This document shows, piece after piece, positions 36,224 to 45,526 of a DNA stretch of 64,000 nucleotides. The stretch's first letter is position 1; every line of letters begins with the position of its first letter. This stretch comes from an uncultured Ectothiorhodospiraceae bacterium (GTDB lineage Bacteria; Pseudomonadota; Gammaproteobacteria; UBA6429; Thiohalophilaceae), in assembly GCA_947260005.1 (NCBI GenBank), contig CAMYOL010000077.1, forward strand, positions 42,754-106,753, in the 5' to 3' direction. The translations under genes and the position numbers were made by a program. Below the pieces are notes generated by a model. It did no database searches. It worked only from the letters and a program-made list of their open reading frames with translations, and was not told the origin of the DNA.

Positions 36224-37563
36224 TATTTACCCTTTTTAGACAATGTAAAGATAGCAATTGATTCAACATGTGCGGTATGTGGAAACATATCCATCACGCC
36301 AGCTTCATCCAACTTATATCCGAACTCATTCACTAACAAGCCTGCATCCCGGGCCAGGGTCGCAGGATTACAAGAGACATAAACAATTCGAGGAATTTGT
36401 TTTGCCGCTATCAGCGGTATAACTTGCTCGGCTCCTGAACGCGGCGGATCCAAAAACACACTCGAATAGGTTTCACTATTCCACCACGATAACGATTTTA
36501 CATCATCCATTAGATTTGCAACGTGATAACTCACATTTGGTATATTGTTATTAGTTGCATTTACTTTTGCTCGCTCTATCAAGCTTGCCTCACCTTCAAC
36601 GGCCGTCACAGAAGCGACATGTTGTGCAATAGGCAAAGTAAAATTTCCCAATCCACAAAATAATTCAAGTACATGATCATCTTTATCGCAACCCAGTGCT
36701 TCGATAACCAGCGGTATTATAGCTGCATTGATTTCAGCGTTGACCTGAACAAAATCGGTTGGCAGAAAATCATTTTTAATATTATATTTCTCAAGACGAT
36801 AATATAGCTCAGGTGAAGATGGCCATAACGGCGTAATGGTATCGGGACCACCTGATTGCAAATAAATATCAACTTTATTGTCTTTTGCAAAATTAGTCAG
36901 TTTTTCTTTATCTTCTCCGCTTAGTGGTTCTAAATGTCTGAATACGAGTGCTGTCGAGCTATCACCTACCGCAACTTCGATCTGTGGAATAGCCTGATAA
37001 CAACTTAACATAGCGACCAATTCTGATAACTCAGTCAGTCGTTTTCCAGCTGTCGGATGTAGTACTTCACAACTCAATAGATCGGCAAGATAACGAGTTC
37101 CTTTTTCTCGAAAACCAATTAATACCTTACCTTTCTTCTCTACATACTTAACCCCTAAGCGAGCTTTGCGTCGGTAACCCCACTGCGGCCCTCTCAAGGG
37201 AGCACGAACAGATTGTGCCTTGACGTGACCAATTCGTTGTAAATTATCAAGCAGAATCTTCTCTTTTTTAATTATTTGATCATCATCTGATAAGTGCTGC
37301 AGGCTACAGCCACCACAAATCGAAAAGTGAACGCACTTTGCCTCAATTCTCATTGGGCTCGGTTTTATGACCTGGTGAAGATTTCCTTCGTCATATTGAC
37401 GGCGCTTACGGGTATATATAAATTCAACTTCTTCCCCGGGCAATGCCTGGCTTATAAAAACCGTCTTCCCATCAATATGGGCAACACCTTTGCCTTCATG
37501 CGTTAAGTCGGTAATTACCGCCCGTTGCGGTTCACGTGATAAAGGTTTTTTACGGCGCGCCAT
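36223..37563 (-). CDS. rlmD: 23S rRNA (uracil-1939-C5)-methyltransferase RlmD
   Basis: A 446-residue enzyme. The N-terminal TRAM domain is at about 14-75, the iron-sulfur cysteines in CVHFSICGGC follow at about 77-86, the SAM site LELFCGLGNFTLPIA is at about 300, and the nucleophile is in YVSCNPATLARD at about 395. It methylates U1939 of 23S rRNA. The rlmD-cysM neighbourhood is typical of gammaproteobacteria. Confidence 0.94.
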   Translation of the reverse strand: MARRKKPLSREPQRAVITDLTHEGKGVAHIDGKTVFISQALPGEEVEFIYTRKRRQYDEGNLHQVIKPSPMRIEAKCVHFSICGGCSLQHLSDDDQIIKKEKILLDNLQRIGHVKAQSVRAPLRGPQWGYRRKARLGVKYVEKKGKVLIGFREKGTRYLADLLSCEVLHPTAGKRLTELSELVAMLSCYQAIPQIEVAVGDSSTALVFRHLEPLSGEDKEKLTNFAKDNKVDIYLQSGGPDTITPLWPSSPELYYRLEKYNIKNDFLPTDFVQVNAEINAAIIPLVIEALGCDKDDHVLELFCGLGNFTLPIAQHVASVTAVEGEASLIERAKVNATNNNIPNVSYHVANLMDDVKSLSWWNSETYSSVFLDPPRSGAEQVIPLIAAKQIPRIVYVSCNPATLARDAGLLVNEFGYKLDEAGVMDMFPHTAHVESIAIFTLSKKGK

Positions 37564-37671
37564 GACATCGCCACACTACAATTCTATAACAATAATCATC
37601 GTCTAAATAATCCAGAACATCAGAATCAATATCCAGAAAAGATATACTTTTAATCATATACACACTCATGA

Positions 37672-38577
37672 TTAACTTGCTGGAAATACCTGGGTCGATA
37701 AATAACGATCACCACGATCACAAATAATTACCACGATGACGGCATTCTCTACTGTTTTTGATAAGGCCAGGGCGGCGGCAACAGCCCCCCCTGAAGATAT
37801 TCCACAAAATATACCTTCGCAACTGGCCAAAAGCCGGGTCGTTTCTTCTGCATCAGCTTGAGTCACTTCCAAAGTTGAATCTACTTTTGTTTCATCAAAT
37901 ATCCGCGGTAAATATTCTTTTGGCCAGCGACGTATTCCTGGTATTTTTGCGCCTTCAGCTGGTTGTACACCGACAATCTGTATTTGATCATTTTGTTCTT
38001 TTAAATACTGGCTGGTGCCCATGATGGTTCCAGTTGTCCCCATGGCGCTGACAAAATGAGTAATTGAACCGTTTGAATCATGCCAAATCTCTGGGCCTGT
38101 GCCGAAATAATGTGCCGCCGGATTATCAGGATTTGAAAATTGATCCAGCACCTTGCCCTTTCCTTCCTGCCCCATTTTATCGGCCAGATCACGGGCTCCT
38201 TCCATGCTTTGTTCGGCGGTGACAAGGATCAACTCGGCACCAAATGCCCGCATCGTTGCACGCCGCTCTTCACTCATATTTTCGGGCATTATCAGGATCA
38301 TCTTGTAACCCTTTATAGCCGCTGCCATCGCCAGGGCAATTCCGGTATTACCGCTGGTTGCCTCGATCAAGGTATCGCCTGGTTTAATTTCACCCCGTTG
38401 CTCGGCACGTGAAATCATACTGAGTGCCGGACGATCTTTTACCGAACCAGCCGGATTATTTCCCTCTAATTTCACCAGGATTTGGTTGCTGGTTTTGCCA
38501 GGCAAGCGTTGTAAACGTACCAGCGGAGTATTGCCGACAAACTGTTCAATTGTCGGGATATCAGGATGTGAGCTCAC
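37672..38577 (-). CDS. cysM: Cysteine synthase B (O-acetylserine sulfhydrylase)
   Basis: A 301-residue PLP enzyme making cysteine from O-acetylserine and sulfide or thiosulfate. The PLP lysine lies in NPAGSVKDRPAL, the substrate loop is EATSGNTGIALA, and the phosphate-binding glycine loop is FVSAMGTTGTIMG. The length and the ICDRGDRYLST ending favour the CysM class. It is divergent from the HPt gene. Confidence 0.93.
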   Translation of the reverse strand: MSSHPDIPTIEQFVGNTPLVRLQRLPGKTSNQILVKLEGNNPAGSVKDRPALSMISRAEQRGEIKPGDTLIEATSGNTGIALAMAAAIKGYKMILIMPENMSEERRATMRAFGAELILVTAEQSMEGARDLADKMGQEGKGKVLDQFSNPDNPAAHYFGTGPEIWHDSNGSITHFVSAMGTTGTIMGTSQYLKEQNDQIQIVGVQPAEGAKIPGIRRWPKEYLPRIFDETKVDSTLEVTQADAEETTRLLASCEGIFCGISSGGAVAAALALSKTVENAVIVVIICDRGDRYLSTQVFPAS

Positions 38578-38652
38578 TGTTTAGTAGACCTATGACTTCA
38601 GATAATGCATTATTCTAACAGAATTAAACCGACGACATTACAACGATTTAAA

Positions 38653-39012
38653 ATGACACAAATACTTGATTACGAACTCGCACTGGAACAGGCCGCTGGC
38701 AATGAACAACTGGCCAAAGAAATATTTGAGATGTTATTAGCCGAACTACCCAAGCTTAAGCAAGATCTACAAAATGCCTTGTCAGCCAAAGATAAAACCG
38801 CTTGCTGGGATCATGCCCATAAATTATATGGTTCCACCGCTTACACCGGTGTACCCAGACTAAATCAGATCGCCCATAAAATGGAAACCGCCGTCAAAGA
38901 CGATAATGAGCAATTGATGGCTGAGACCTTTACTAGTGTGGTTACTGAAATTGATTCCATTTTGAAAATTGGTGCACAGGAATTAAAACAAGACTGGAAA
39001 ACGCTAACTTAA
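38653..39012 (+). CDS. Stand-alone HPt (histidine phosphotransfer) protein, GacS/BarA-like
   Basis: 119 residues from MTQILDYELA; an in-frame ATG at 38605 would add 16 residues. It is a four-helix HPt domain with the phospho-accepting His56 in AHKLYGSTAYTGVPRL, whose AYTGVPRL extension resembles the HPt tail of the GacS/BarA hybrid kinases. In Pseudomonas gacS lies in this very neighbourhood with cysM, rlmD and relA. Here only the HPt is present and no kinase gene is near. It would relay phosphate between a hybrid kinase and a response regulator. Confidence 0.8.
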   Translation: MTQILDYELALEQAAGNEQLAKEIFEMLLAELPKLKQDLQNALSAKDKTACWDHAHKLYGSTAYTGVPRLNQIAHKMETAVKDDNEQLMAETFTSVVTEIDSILKIGAQELKQDWKTLT

Positions 39013-39021
39013 TATATTGTC

Positions 39022-39774
39022 TTAAACACGCGCTTGAATCATCAAACTCTTCATTGTTTGCACTGCCTCCGGTAACCCGGTAAAGATTGCCCTGGCCACA
39101 ATCGCATGCCCAATATTTAACTCTTTAATCGCAGGAATAGCGGCAACCGTACCGACATTGTGATAGTCCAATCCATGTCCTGCGTTTACCTGTAATCCTA
39201 ATGCAACGCCCAGATCGACGGCACGATTAATTTTTTCAAACTCAGCCTGCTGCTCCTCGCGGCCTGAAACATCTGCATAGTGTCCGGTGTGTATCTCAAT
39301 CACTGGCGCACCACATTGTTTTGCTGCTTCGATTTGCTTTTCCTCCGCATCGATAAATAATGAAACGCGAATTCCGGCTGTTCCTAAAACCTCACAGGCT
39401 CGTTTTACATTGTCCATTTGCCCGAGCACATCAAGACCACCTTCTGTTGTTAATTCTTCACGACGTTCCGGGACCAGGCAACAATCAGAGGGTTTAATTT
39501 CTTTAGCAATGGCCAGCATTTCTTCCGTAATCGCCATTTCAAGGTTCATACGGCTATTTAAAATATCACGTAAACTGTAAACATCTCGATCCTGGATATG
39601 ACGGCGATCTTCACGTAAATGCAGAGTAATCGCATCTGCACCATGTTGTTCAGCTAATAAAGCCGCCTGAATAGGTTCAGGATAACGTGTGCCACGGGCC
39701 TGGCGTATTGTCGCCACATGATCGATGTTAACCCCGAGTAAGATTAAGTTATTTTCAATAAATTTTTGATTCAT
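39022..39774 (-). CDS. pdxJ: Pyridoxine 5'-phosphate synthase
   Basis: A 250-residue enzyme for the last ring-closing step of vitamin B6 synthesis. [57 protein letters not shown] and EIHTGHYAD are the family's conserved blocks. It follows recO on the same strand, as in most gammaproteobacteria; acpS is not in its usual place after pdxJ. Confidence 0.95.
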   Translation of the reverse strand: MNQKFIENNLILLGVNIDHVATIRQARGTRYPEPIQAALLAEQHGADAITLHLREDRRHIQDRDVYSLRDILNSRMNLEMAITEEMLAIAKEIKPSDCCLVPERREELTTEGGLDVLGQMDNVKRACEVLGTAGIRVSLFIDAEEKQIEAAKQCGAPVIEIHTGHYADVSGREEQQAEFEKINRAVDLGVALGLQVNAGHGLDYHNVGTVAAIPAIKELNIGHAIVARAIFTGLPEAVQTMKSLMIQARV

Positions 39775-39825
39775 AGCATGAATGGTTCAAATATGATTAA
39801 TTATGGACAGTATAATAAAATCGTA

Positions 39826-40563
39826 TTAGTGAAACAAAGATATTTTATTCTTTTGCAAAAAGAACTCGCGCGCTTTGATAGGCCGTCCTTCAAGATAGAA
39901 CTCCAGTATTCGGCGTAATAATTGTTTCGCTTGCTTTTTCTGCTGCTCATTGGACAAGTTGTTATTTTCCAGAGCAATCAAAGTATCACCGGAAATCTGT
40001 AAAACAGACCGATCATCACCTCGATATTCACTCACCCCGAGATCAAAATCATATTGGTATAACTTGTTTTTATCGATTTCCGCTCCGCTGTGAGCATCGT
40101 GTTTAAAATTAACGCCATAACCCAGTTCAGTTAATAGCTCTAACTCAAAATATCGTAAGATGACGGCCGGCTCTTGTTTTTCTGATAATTTTATTAAACA
40201 ATTTTGATAGGACAAAAACAACTCAGAATGGGCTTCGTCTTTATGAAGCAAATACATTATCAGCTCATTAACATAAAACCCCGCATACAGAAATTCCCCT
40301 GTTAGTTTTATCTGAGGAGGAACAGGTTCGGCTTTGTACAGGTTTTTTAATTCACCTCGCCCGCCCCAGACAATATAAAGAGAATTAAAGGGTTCGATTA
40401 TTCCCTGCATGGGTGAATTATTACGTTTGGCACCCTTTACAACAAAACTTAAACGTCCATAGTTTTTTGAAAAGGCCTCAACCAGTAAGCTGGTGTTTTT
40501 GTAAGGTCGAGTATGAAGTATGTAAGCCTTATCTTCGTGTTGATTAACAGGGCCAGGATTCAT
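39826..40563 (-). CDS. recO: DNA repair protein RecO
   Basis: A 245-residue protein with an N-terminal OB fold (AYILHTRPYKNTSLLVEAFS, and GRLSFVVKGAKR) and a helical C-terminal part starting near ILRYFELELLTELGYG. It loads RecA at gaps with RecR. The zinc-finger cysteines of some RecO proteins are missing, as in many gammaproteobacteria. It is next in line after era. Confidence 0.92.
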   Translation of the reverse strand: MNPGPVNQHEDKAYILHTRPYKNTSLLVEAFSKNYGRLSFVVKGAKRNNSPMQGIIEPFNSLYIVWGGRGELKNLYKAEPVPPQIKLTGEFLYAGFYVNELIMYLLHKDEAHSELFLSYQNCLIKLSEKQEPAVILRYFELELLTELGYGVNFKHDAHSGAEIDKNKLYQYDFDLGVSEYRGDDRSVLQISGDTLIALENNNLSNEQQKKQAKQLLRRILEFYLEGRPIKAREFFLQKNKISLFH

Positions 40564-40595
40564 TTCACTTAATCATTATCCATAAATATCTATAT

Positions 40596-41495
40596 TTAAA
40601 ATTCATCGATATAACCGAGTTGCTGTAGAGCACGTTCATCATCCGCCCACCCTTTGCGAACTTTCACCCAGGTTTCCAGATGCACTTTCTTTTCAAAAAA
40701 GTTCTGCAACTCTTTACGGGCCTGCATACCAATTTTTTTGATTTTTTCTCCGTTCTTACCAATTACAATCGCTTTTTGGTTGTCGCGCTCAACCCATATT
40801 ACCGCGTGCAGTTTTAATATTTTTTTACTATCGTCAAACTTCTCAATTTCTACAGTCGTCGCATAGGGTAACTCGTCACCTAATAAGCGAACAATTTTCT
40901 CTCGAATCATTTCTGCTGCAACAAATTTTGAACTGCGAGTCGTTAATTGATCGGAAGGATAGTGTGCTTCCGACTCAGGAAGCCTTTCTTTTACTATAGC
41001 CAACAACTCATCTAACTGCAGGTTTTTGTTAGCCGACACTGGGACGATGCTGCTGAATGGATGTTTATTTCCTACCTTTTCTAAATACGGCAGTAATTCA
41101 TCTTTATCTTTTATCAGATCTATTTTATTGACGACCAACACAATCGAACAATTTGCGTTTTTAATATATTCTAAAACAATATCGTCTTCTTCTTCCCAGC
41201 GCAGAGCCTCAACAACGAATACAATAACATCCATATCCTCAATAATACTTTGTGCAGCACGGTTAAGATAACGATGTAATGCCTGGCGACCACCTTTATG
41301 CAGCCCCGGAGTATCGACGAAAACAAATTGAGCATCCTCGGTTGTTTTTATACCAAGAATCTGATGTCGCGTTGTTTGAGGTTTACGTGATGTAATCGAA
41401 AGCTTTTGACCAATCAAATGATTCAACAAAGTTGATTTGCCGACATTCGGTCGACCCAGAATGGCAACATAGCCACAGTGAAAGTCTTTATTCAT
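40596..41495 (-). CDS. era: GTPase Era
   Basis: A 299-residue ribosome-assembly GTPase for the 30S subunit. The P-loop GRPNVGKST is at residues 14-22, the switch KPQTTRHQI follows, then DTPGLH and NKIDL. The C-terminal KH domain carries VIGKNGEKIKKIG, which binds the 3' end of 16S rRNA. It overlaps rnc by 4 bases. Confidence 0.96.
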   Translation of the reverse strand: MNKDFHCGYVAILGRPNVGKSTLLNHLIGQKLSITSRKPQTTRHQILGIKTTEDAQFVFVDTPGLHKGGRQALHRYLNRAAQSIIEDMDVIVFVVEALRWEEEDDIVLEYIKNANCSIVLVVNKIDLIKDKDELLPYLEKVGNKHPFSSIVPVSANKNLQLDELLAIVKERLPESEAHYPSDQLTTRSSKFVAAEMIREKIVRLLGDELPYATTVEIEKFDDSKKILKLHAVIWVERDNQKAIVIGKNGEKIKKIGMQARKELQNFFEKKVHLETWVKVRKGWADDERALQQLGYIDEF

Positions 41496-42166
41496 GCTGT
41501 TTCTAAAATTTCCAACATTTGTTGTGCCGCCGCCTGTTCTGCTTTGCGTCTACTGTTTCCAGTACCTTCCGTTGGTTCAGGGACTAATGCAACATGACAG
41601 GTAACATCAAAGGTCTGATTATGGGCCTGCCCACTGGTATTGGTAATCTCATAATTCGGTAAGTCACAGCCTTTTGCCTGTAATAGTTCTTGTAAACGGG
41701 TCTTTGGATCTTTTAGATTTTTGGTAATGTCGGCAGCGTTTAATCGCTCATCGAATTGTTCTAATATAAATTTCTTCGAACACTCATTTCCACCATCAAG
41801 ATAAATTGCACCAATGATTGACTCAAACACATCGGCTAAAATTGAATTACGCCGGAATCCGCCACTTTTCAACTCACCACTGCCCAACCTCAGATATTCG
41901 CCAAGCGCTAATGATTTTGCTAATTCTGACAGGGTGTCGCCTTTGACTAATGATGCACGTAAACGGCTTAGATCACCTTCTGATGCTTTTGGAAAGCGGT
42001 GATAGAGATCATCCGTTATAGTGACATTAAGGATCGCATCGCCTAAAAATTCCATGCGTTCATAGTGATTTTTATTGGCACTTCGGTGGGTTAGTGCAAT
42101 ATTCAAAAGCTCAAGATCATTGAATTGATAAGCCAGGCGTTTAGATAGAGTGGTTAAATCATCCAT
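41492..42166 (-). CDS. rnc: Ribonuclease III
   Basis: A 224-residue double-strand-specific endonuclease that processes rRNA precursors. The catalytic motif ERMEFLGDAIL (36-46, with Glu39 and Asp43) and the second acidic pair in DVFESIIGAIYLDGG are intact. The C-terminal dsRNA-binding domain ends with GNSRRKAEQAAAQQMLE. It is in the lepB-DUF4845-rnc-era-recO-pdxJ run. Confidence 0.96.
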   Translation of the reverse strand: MDDLTTLSKRLAYQFNDLELLNIALTHRSANKNHYERMEFLGDAILNVTITDDLYHRFPKASEGDLSRLRASLVKGDTLSELAKSLALGEYLRLGSGELKSGGFRRNSILADVFESIIGAIYLDGGNECSKKFILEQFDERLNAADITKNLKDPKTRLQELLQAKGCDLPNYEITNTSGQAHNQTFDVTCHVALVPEPTEGTGNSRRKAEQAAAQQMLEILETA

Positions 42167-42176
42167 AAATTCTGGT

Positions 42177-42581
42177 TTACGGGATCACAACCGTTTTATC
42201 CCAATCCACCACCAGTGACAAATTTCCTACAATTGGACGATACACTGTATAAGTAATATTGACTTCATAACCCTTACCCAACCGGGTAATGTTTATATCT
42301 TCTGGTTTTACATCATAGACATAATTAAGTTTAATAATGTCCCTCACTTTATTGCGCAATTGCCTGGCATGCAGGCCACGAAGCTTTGGGTTCGTTTCCA
42401 TCGAATCTAGTGACGAATACAAACTAAAGCCACTGATATAGACAGGCACCAATTTTATACCAATGATTAGAAAAAGACCCAAAATGATCAGGACTAATAC
42501 CCAGCCTATTGCGGTCATTCCACTTTGAGATTTTCTGCTTTTCATACCATGACTCCTATTGATCGGGGCTGATCTATACAT
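42177..42581 (-). CDS. DUF4845 single-pass membrane protein
   Basis: 134 residues with one N-terminal membrane helix (about 20-45, GMTAIGWVLVLIILGLFLIIGI) then a small periplasmic part (VPVYISGFSLYSSLDSME, VNITYTVYRPIVGNLSLVVDWD). This is the DUF4845 protein regularly found between lepB and rnc. Function unknown. A downstream in-frame ATG at codon 13 is an alternative start. Confidence 0.88.
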   Translation of the reverse strand: MYRSAPINRSHGMKSRKSQSGMTAIGWVLVLIILGLFLIIGIKLVPVYISGFSLYSSLDSMETNPKLRGLHARQLRNKVRDIIKLNYVYDVKPEDINITRLGKGYEVNITYTVYRPIVGNLSLVVDWDKTVVIP

Positions 42582-42601
42582 AGTTGATCTTATTCAGTTT
42601 C

Positions 42602-43414
42602 TTACTCAATAATAGTACCAATTCGAGACCATTGGGAGGGCCATTCACCTTGTTTTTTGTGAAGCCAGATCATAAAAGCCCGCCCTTTCAGGTTTTCATC
42701 AGGTACAAAACCCCAAAACCGACTATCCCGACTATTATCTCGATTATCGCCCAACACGAAATAGTTATTCTCCGGGACAATGATCTCGCCAACCGGGACA
42801 TTTGATTCATAGGGATTATGTAATACGTTATGCGTAACCTCACCCAGGTCCTCTTTGAATTCCATAAATCGCGGATCTTTCGCATAAGGTTGAAGCGGTT
42901 TAATCTCTACGGGTTCATCGTTAACGTATAATACCTTATTAATATATTTCAAACGGTCACCAGGGACACCGACAACACGTTTAATATAATCAATCTTAGG
43001 GTTTTCTGGATAGCGAAATACAATCACATCACCCCGTTCAGGTTCGCCCATGTCAATAATTTTGAAATAACCTAAAGGAGAACGTAATCCATATGAAAAT
43101 TTATTAACGAGTATATAGTCACCCGCTTCCAGTGTCGGCAACATCGAACCCGATGGAATTTGGAATGGTTCTACTAGAAAACCCCGTACGATCAGCACCA
43201 CCATAAACACCGGAAATAAAAATCGAGAAAATTCGACCAGCAATGGTTCTTTTTTTGATTTGTCTTTTGACTTTTCCTCTTTTGACTTTGCGTCTTTAGC
43301 TTCTGTCTCACTCTGGTTGTTATTTTTCATTTTCAACAAAAGAACATAAGCGCCCCAAATCACACCGGTTACGATAGATAACACAGCTAAGATAGCGGTA
43401 AAATCTACGTTCAT
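42602..43414 (-). CDS. lepB: Signal peptidase I
   Basis: A 270-residue inner-membrane protease. Two membrane segments (about 5-27 and 63-80) flank a highly charged cytosolic loop. Catalytic Ser90 in PSGSMLPTL and Lys145 in [11 protein letters not shown] are present, and [17 protein letters not shown] is the last conserved box. It overlaps the end of lepA by 4 bases, so the genes are translationally coupled. Confidence 0.95.
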   Translation of the reverse strand: MNVDFTAILAVLSIVTGVIWGAYVLLLKMKNNNQSETEAKDAKSKEEKSKDKSKKEPLLVEFSRFLFPVFMVVLIVRGFLVEPFQIPSGSMLPTLEAGDYILVNKFSYGLRSPLGYFKIIDMGEPERGDVIVFRYPENPKIDYIKRVVGVPGDRLKYINKVLYVNDEPVEIKPLQPYAKDPRFMEFKEDLGEVTHNVLHNPYESNVPVGEIIVPENNYFVLGDNRDNSRDSRFWGFVPDENLKGRAFMIWLHKKQGEWPSQWSRIGTIIE

Positions 43415-45228
43415 TTTTCTCTCCCAACATTCAACACCGCTAAGAACGCATCTTGTGGTATTTCTACCTTACCTACCTGTTTCATACGACGTTTCCCTGC
43501 TTTTTGTTTTTCTAATAATTTTCGTTTACGCGATATATCACCGCCATAACATTTCGCGGTGACATTTTTGCGTAATGCCTTCACATTCGTTCGCGCTATG
43601 ATCTTGGCTCCAATTGCAGCCTGAATGGCCACATCAAACATTTGGCGAGGAATCAAATCCTTCATTTTATCTGCCAGATCTCTTCCCCGGCTGGTTGATT
43701 GATCTCGATGCACAATCGTCGATAACGCATCCACTTTATCAGCATTAATCAAAATATCCAGTTTGACCAAATCTGCGGCTTCAAAGCGTTTAAATTCATA
43801 ATCAAGTGAGGCATATCCACGACTGACTGATTTTAAGCGATCAAAAAAGTCCAGTACGATCTCATTCATCGGCACATCGTAACTGAGAGATACCTGGTTC
43901 CCCAGATACTGCATATTTTTTTGTACACCACGTTTCTCGACACAGAGACTAATCACATTACCCACATACTCCTGCGGCACTAATATATTGGCATTGATAA
44001 TGGGTTCACGTATTTCGCTAATTTGACTAATCTCCGGCAAATCAGCTGGATTATCTATACTGATAATCTCACCAACGCTAGTCAGGACCTCGAATACCAC
44101 CGTAGGGGCGGTGGTGATGAGATCAATATCGTATTCACGTTCCAGACGTTCCTGGATAATCTCCATATGCAGCATGCCAAGAAATCCACAACGAAAGCCA
44201 AAACCTAACGCCTGGGAGACTTCAGGCTCATAAAATAACGCCGCATCATTGAGGCGTAATTTAGCCAAAGCCTCACGTAAATCTTCGTAGTCATCACTGG
44301 TGACAGGGTATAAACCAGCAAATACCTGAGGTTTAATAGGTTTAAAGCCCGGTAGCGCCGCATCAGCCGGATTATCGATCGTGGTAATCGTATCGCCCAC
44401 AGGCGCACCATCAACTTCTTTCACCCCTGAGATCAGATAACCAACTTCACCGGCCCGTAATTCATCTCTGGATTCACGTTTAGGTGTAAAAATACCTACA
44501 TTATCAACAAGATAAGGGCGGCCAACAGACATCATCTTGATCTTTTGTCGTTTCCGTAAGGAACCTTGTTTGACTCGAATCAACGACACGACGCCAAGGT
44601 AATTATCAAACCAGGAGTCAATTATCAGCGCCTGTAATGGCGCCTCAGGGTCACCTTCCGGTGGAGGGATTCGCTCAACCAACTGTTCTAACAGGCCCTC
44701 TATGCCAATCCCGGTCTTTGCACTGACACGACATGAATCTTCAGCTTCGATACCAATGATCTCTTCAATCTCATTGATGACCCGTTCTGGATCAGCCGCT
44801 GGAAGGTCAATTTTATTGAGAACCGGCAATACCTCAAGCCCTTGTTCAATGGCTGTATAACAATTAGCCACACTTTGAGCCTCAACGCCTTGTGACGCGT
44901 CCACCACTAACAGTGCACCCTCGCAGGCCGCCAGGGAACGAGAAACCTCATAGGAAAAATCAACATGGCCAGGGGTATCAATAAAATTTAATTGGTAGGT
45001 ATGTCCATCTTTCGCCTTGAAATCAAGCGTCACACTCTGAGCCTTGATGGTAATACCGCGTTCACGTTCCAAATCCATCGAGTCGAGGACCTGTGAATCC
45101 ATTTCACGCTCAGACAAACCACCACAAATCTGGATAAACCGATCAGCAATCGTTGATTTACCATGATCTATATGCGCGATGATTGAAAAATTACGGATGT
45201 ACTTCAGATCGTTCAAAAATAACCTCAT
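43411..45228 (-). CDS. lepA: Elongation factor 4 (LepA)
   Basis: A 605-residue ribosomal GTPase. It has the P-loop [31 protein letters not shown], then EF-G-like domains and the unique C-terminal domain ending in [20 protein letters not shown]. Start choice: the ATG at 45228 has no Shine-Dalgarno, whereas a TTG four codons later (45216) is preceded by GAGG at 6 bases, giving 601 residues, closer to the usual about 600. An intrinsic terminator ends only about 14 bases upstream. Confidence 0.95.
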   Translation of the reverse strand: MRLFLNDLKYIRNFSIIAHIDHGKSTIADRFIQICGGLSEREMDSQVLDSMDLERERGITIKAQSVTLDFKAKDGHTYQLNFIDTPGHVDFSYEVSRSLAACEGALLVVDASQGVEAQSVANCYTAIEQGLEVLPVLNKIDLPAADPERVINEIEEIIGIEAEDSCRVSAKTGIGIEGLLEQLVERIPPPEGDPEAPLQALIIDSWFDNYLGVVSLIRVKQGSLRKRQKIKMMSVGRPYLVDNVGIFTPKRESRDELRAGEVGYLISGVKEVDGAPVGDTITTIDNPADAALPGFKPIKPQVFAGLYPVTSDDYEDLREALAKLRLNDAALFYEPEVSQALGFGFRCGFLGMLHMEIIQERLEREYDIDLITTAPTVVFEVLTSVGEIISIDNPADLPEISQISEIREPIINANILVPQEYVGNVISLCVEKRGVQKNMQYLGNQVSLSYDVPMNEIVLDFFDRLKSVSRGYASLDYEFKRFEAADLVKLDILINADKVDALSTIVHRDQSTSRGRDLADKMKDLIPRQMFDVAIQAAIGAKIIARTNVKALRKNVTAKCYGGDISRKRKLLEKQKAGKRRMKQVGKVEIPQDAFLAVLNVGREK

Positions 45229-45241
45229 TCGGGCAAAATAT

Positions 45242-45268
45242 AAAAAAGGCGCAACAATCGCGCCTTTT
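45242..45268 (-). terminator. Rho-independent terminator between glutaredoxin-like gene and lepA
   Basis: On the minus strand AAAAGGCGC pairs with GCGCCTTTT across a 7-base loop and is followed by a continued T-run and TATATTTT. It ends the degP/glutaredoxin transcript only 14 bases before the lepA ATG. On the plus strand the same hairpin has only four T, so it acts mainly leftward. Confidence 0.8.
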
Positions 45269-45290
45269 GGCAGCGTAGTTTACCGCAAAA

Positions 45291-45506
45291 TCACGCTCGA
45301 AAATATGGGGAAAGTTTAGCTGGATCGAAGAAATGCTGGCAAATCACCTGATCATCAATGACAACAACTGGAACTAACTCCGAATAGAGGGTAAGCGCCT
45401 CTGGTTGAGTATCAATATCGACCTGCTCTAAAGCAGATAACCAGGTCGGATTGTTTTGTTTACAATCGGCAATGAAGGCGTCACATAAGTGACAGCCTTC
45501 TCGCAA
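45291..45506 (-). CDS. Glutaredoxin-like (DUF836) thiol protein
   Basis: 71 residues if started at a TTG (45506); the CHLC redox pair then lies at residues 5-8 and the cis-Pro is in ELVPVVVID. That start would remove the first beta strand. In-frame sequence continues upstream as KKFLYL after an ATC codon at 45522-45524, which sits 6-7 bases behind AGAGGA at the end of degP. No ATG, GTG or TTG lies in that extension, so a rare AUC start giving 77 residues is possible. The gene follows degP closely. Confidence 0.8.
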   Translation of the reverse strand: MREGCHLCDAFIADCKQNNPTWLSALEQVDIDTQPEALTLYSELVPVVVIDDQVICQHFFDPAKLSPYFRA

Positions 45507-45526
45507 GTATAAAAATTTCTTGATCG

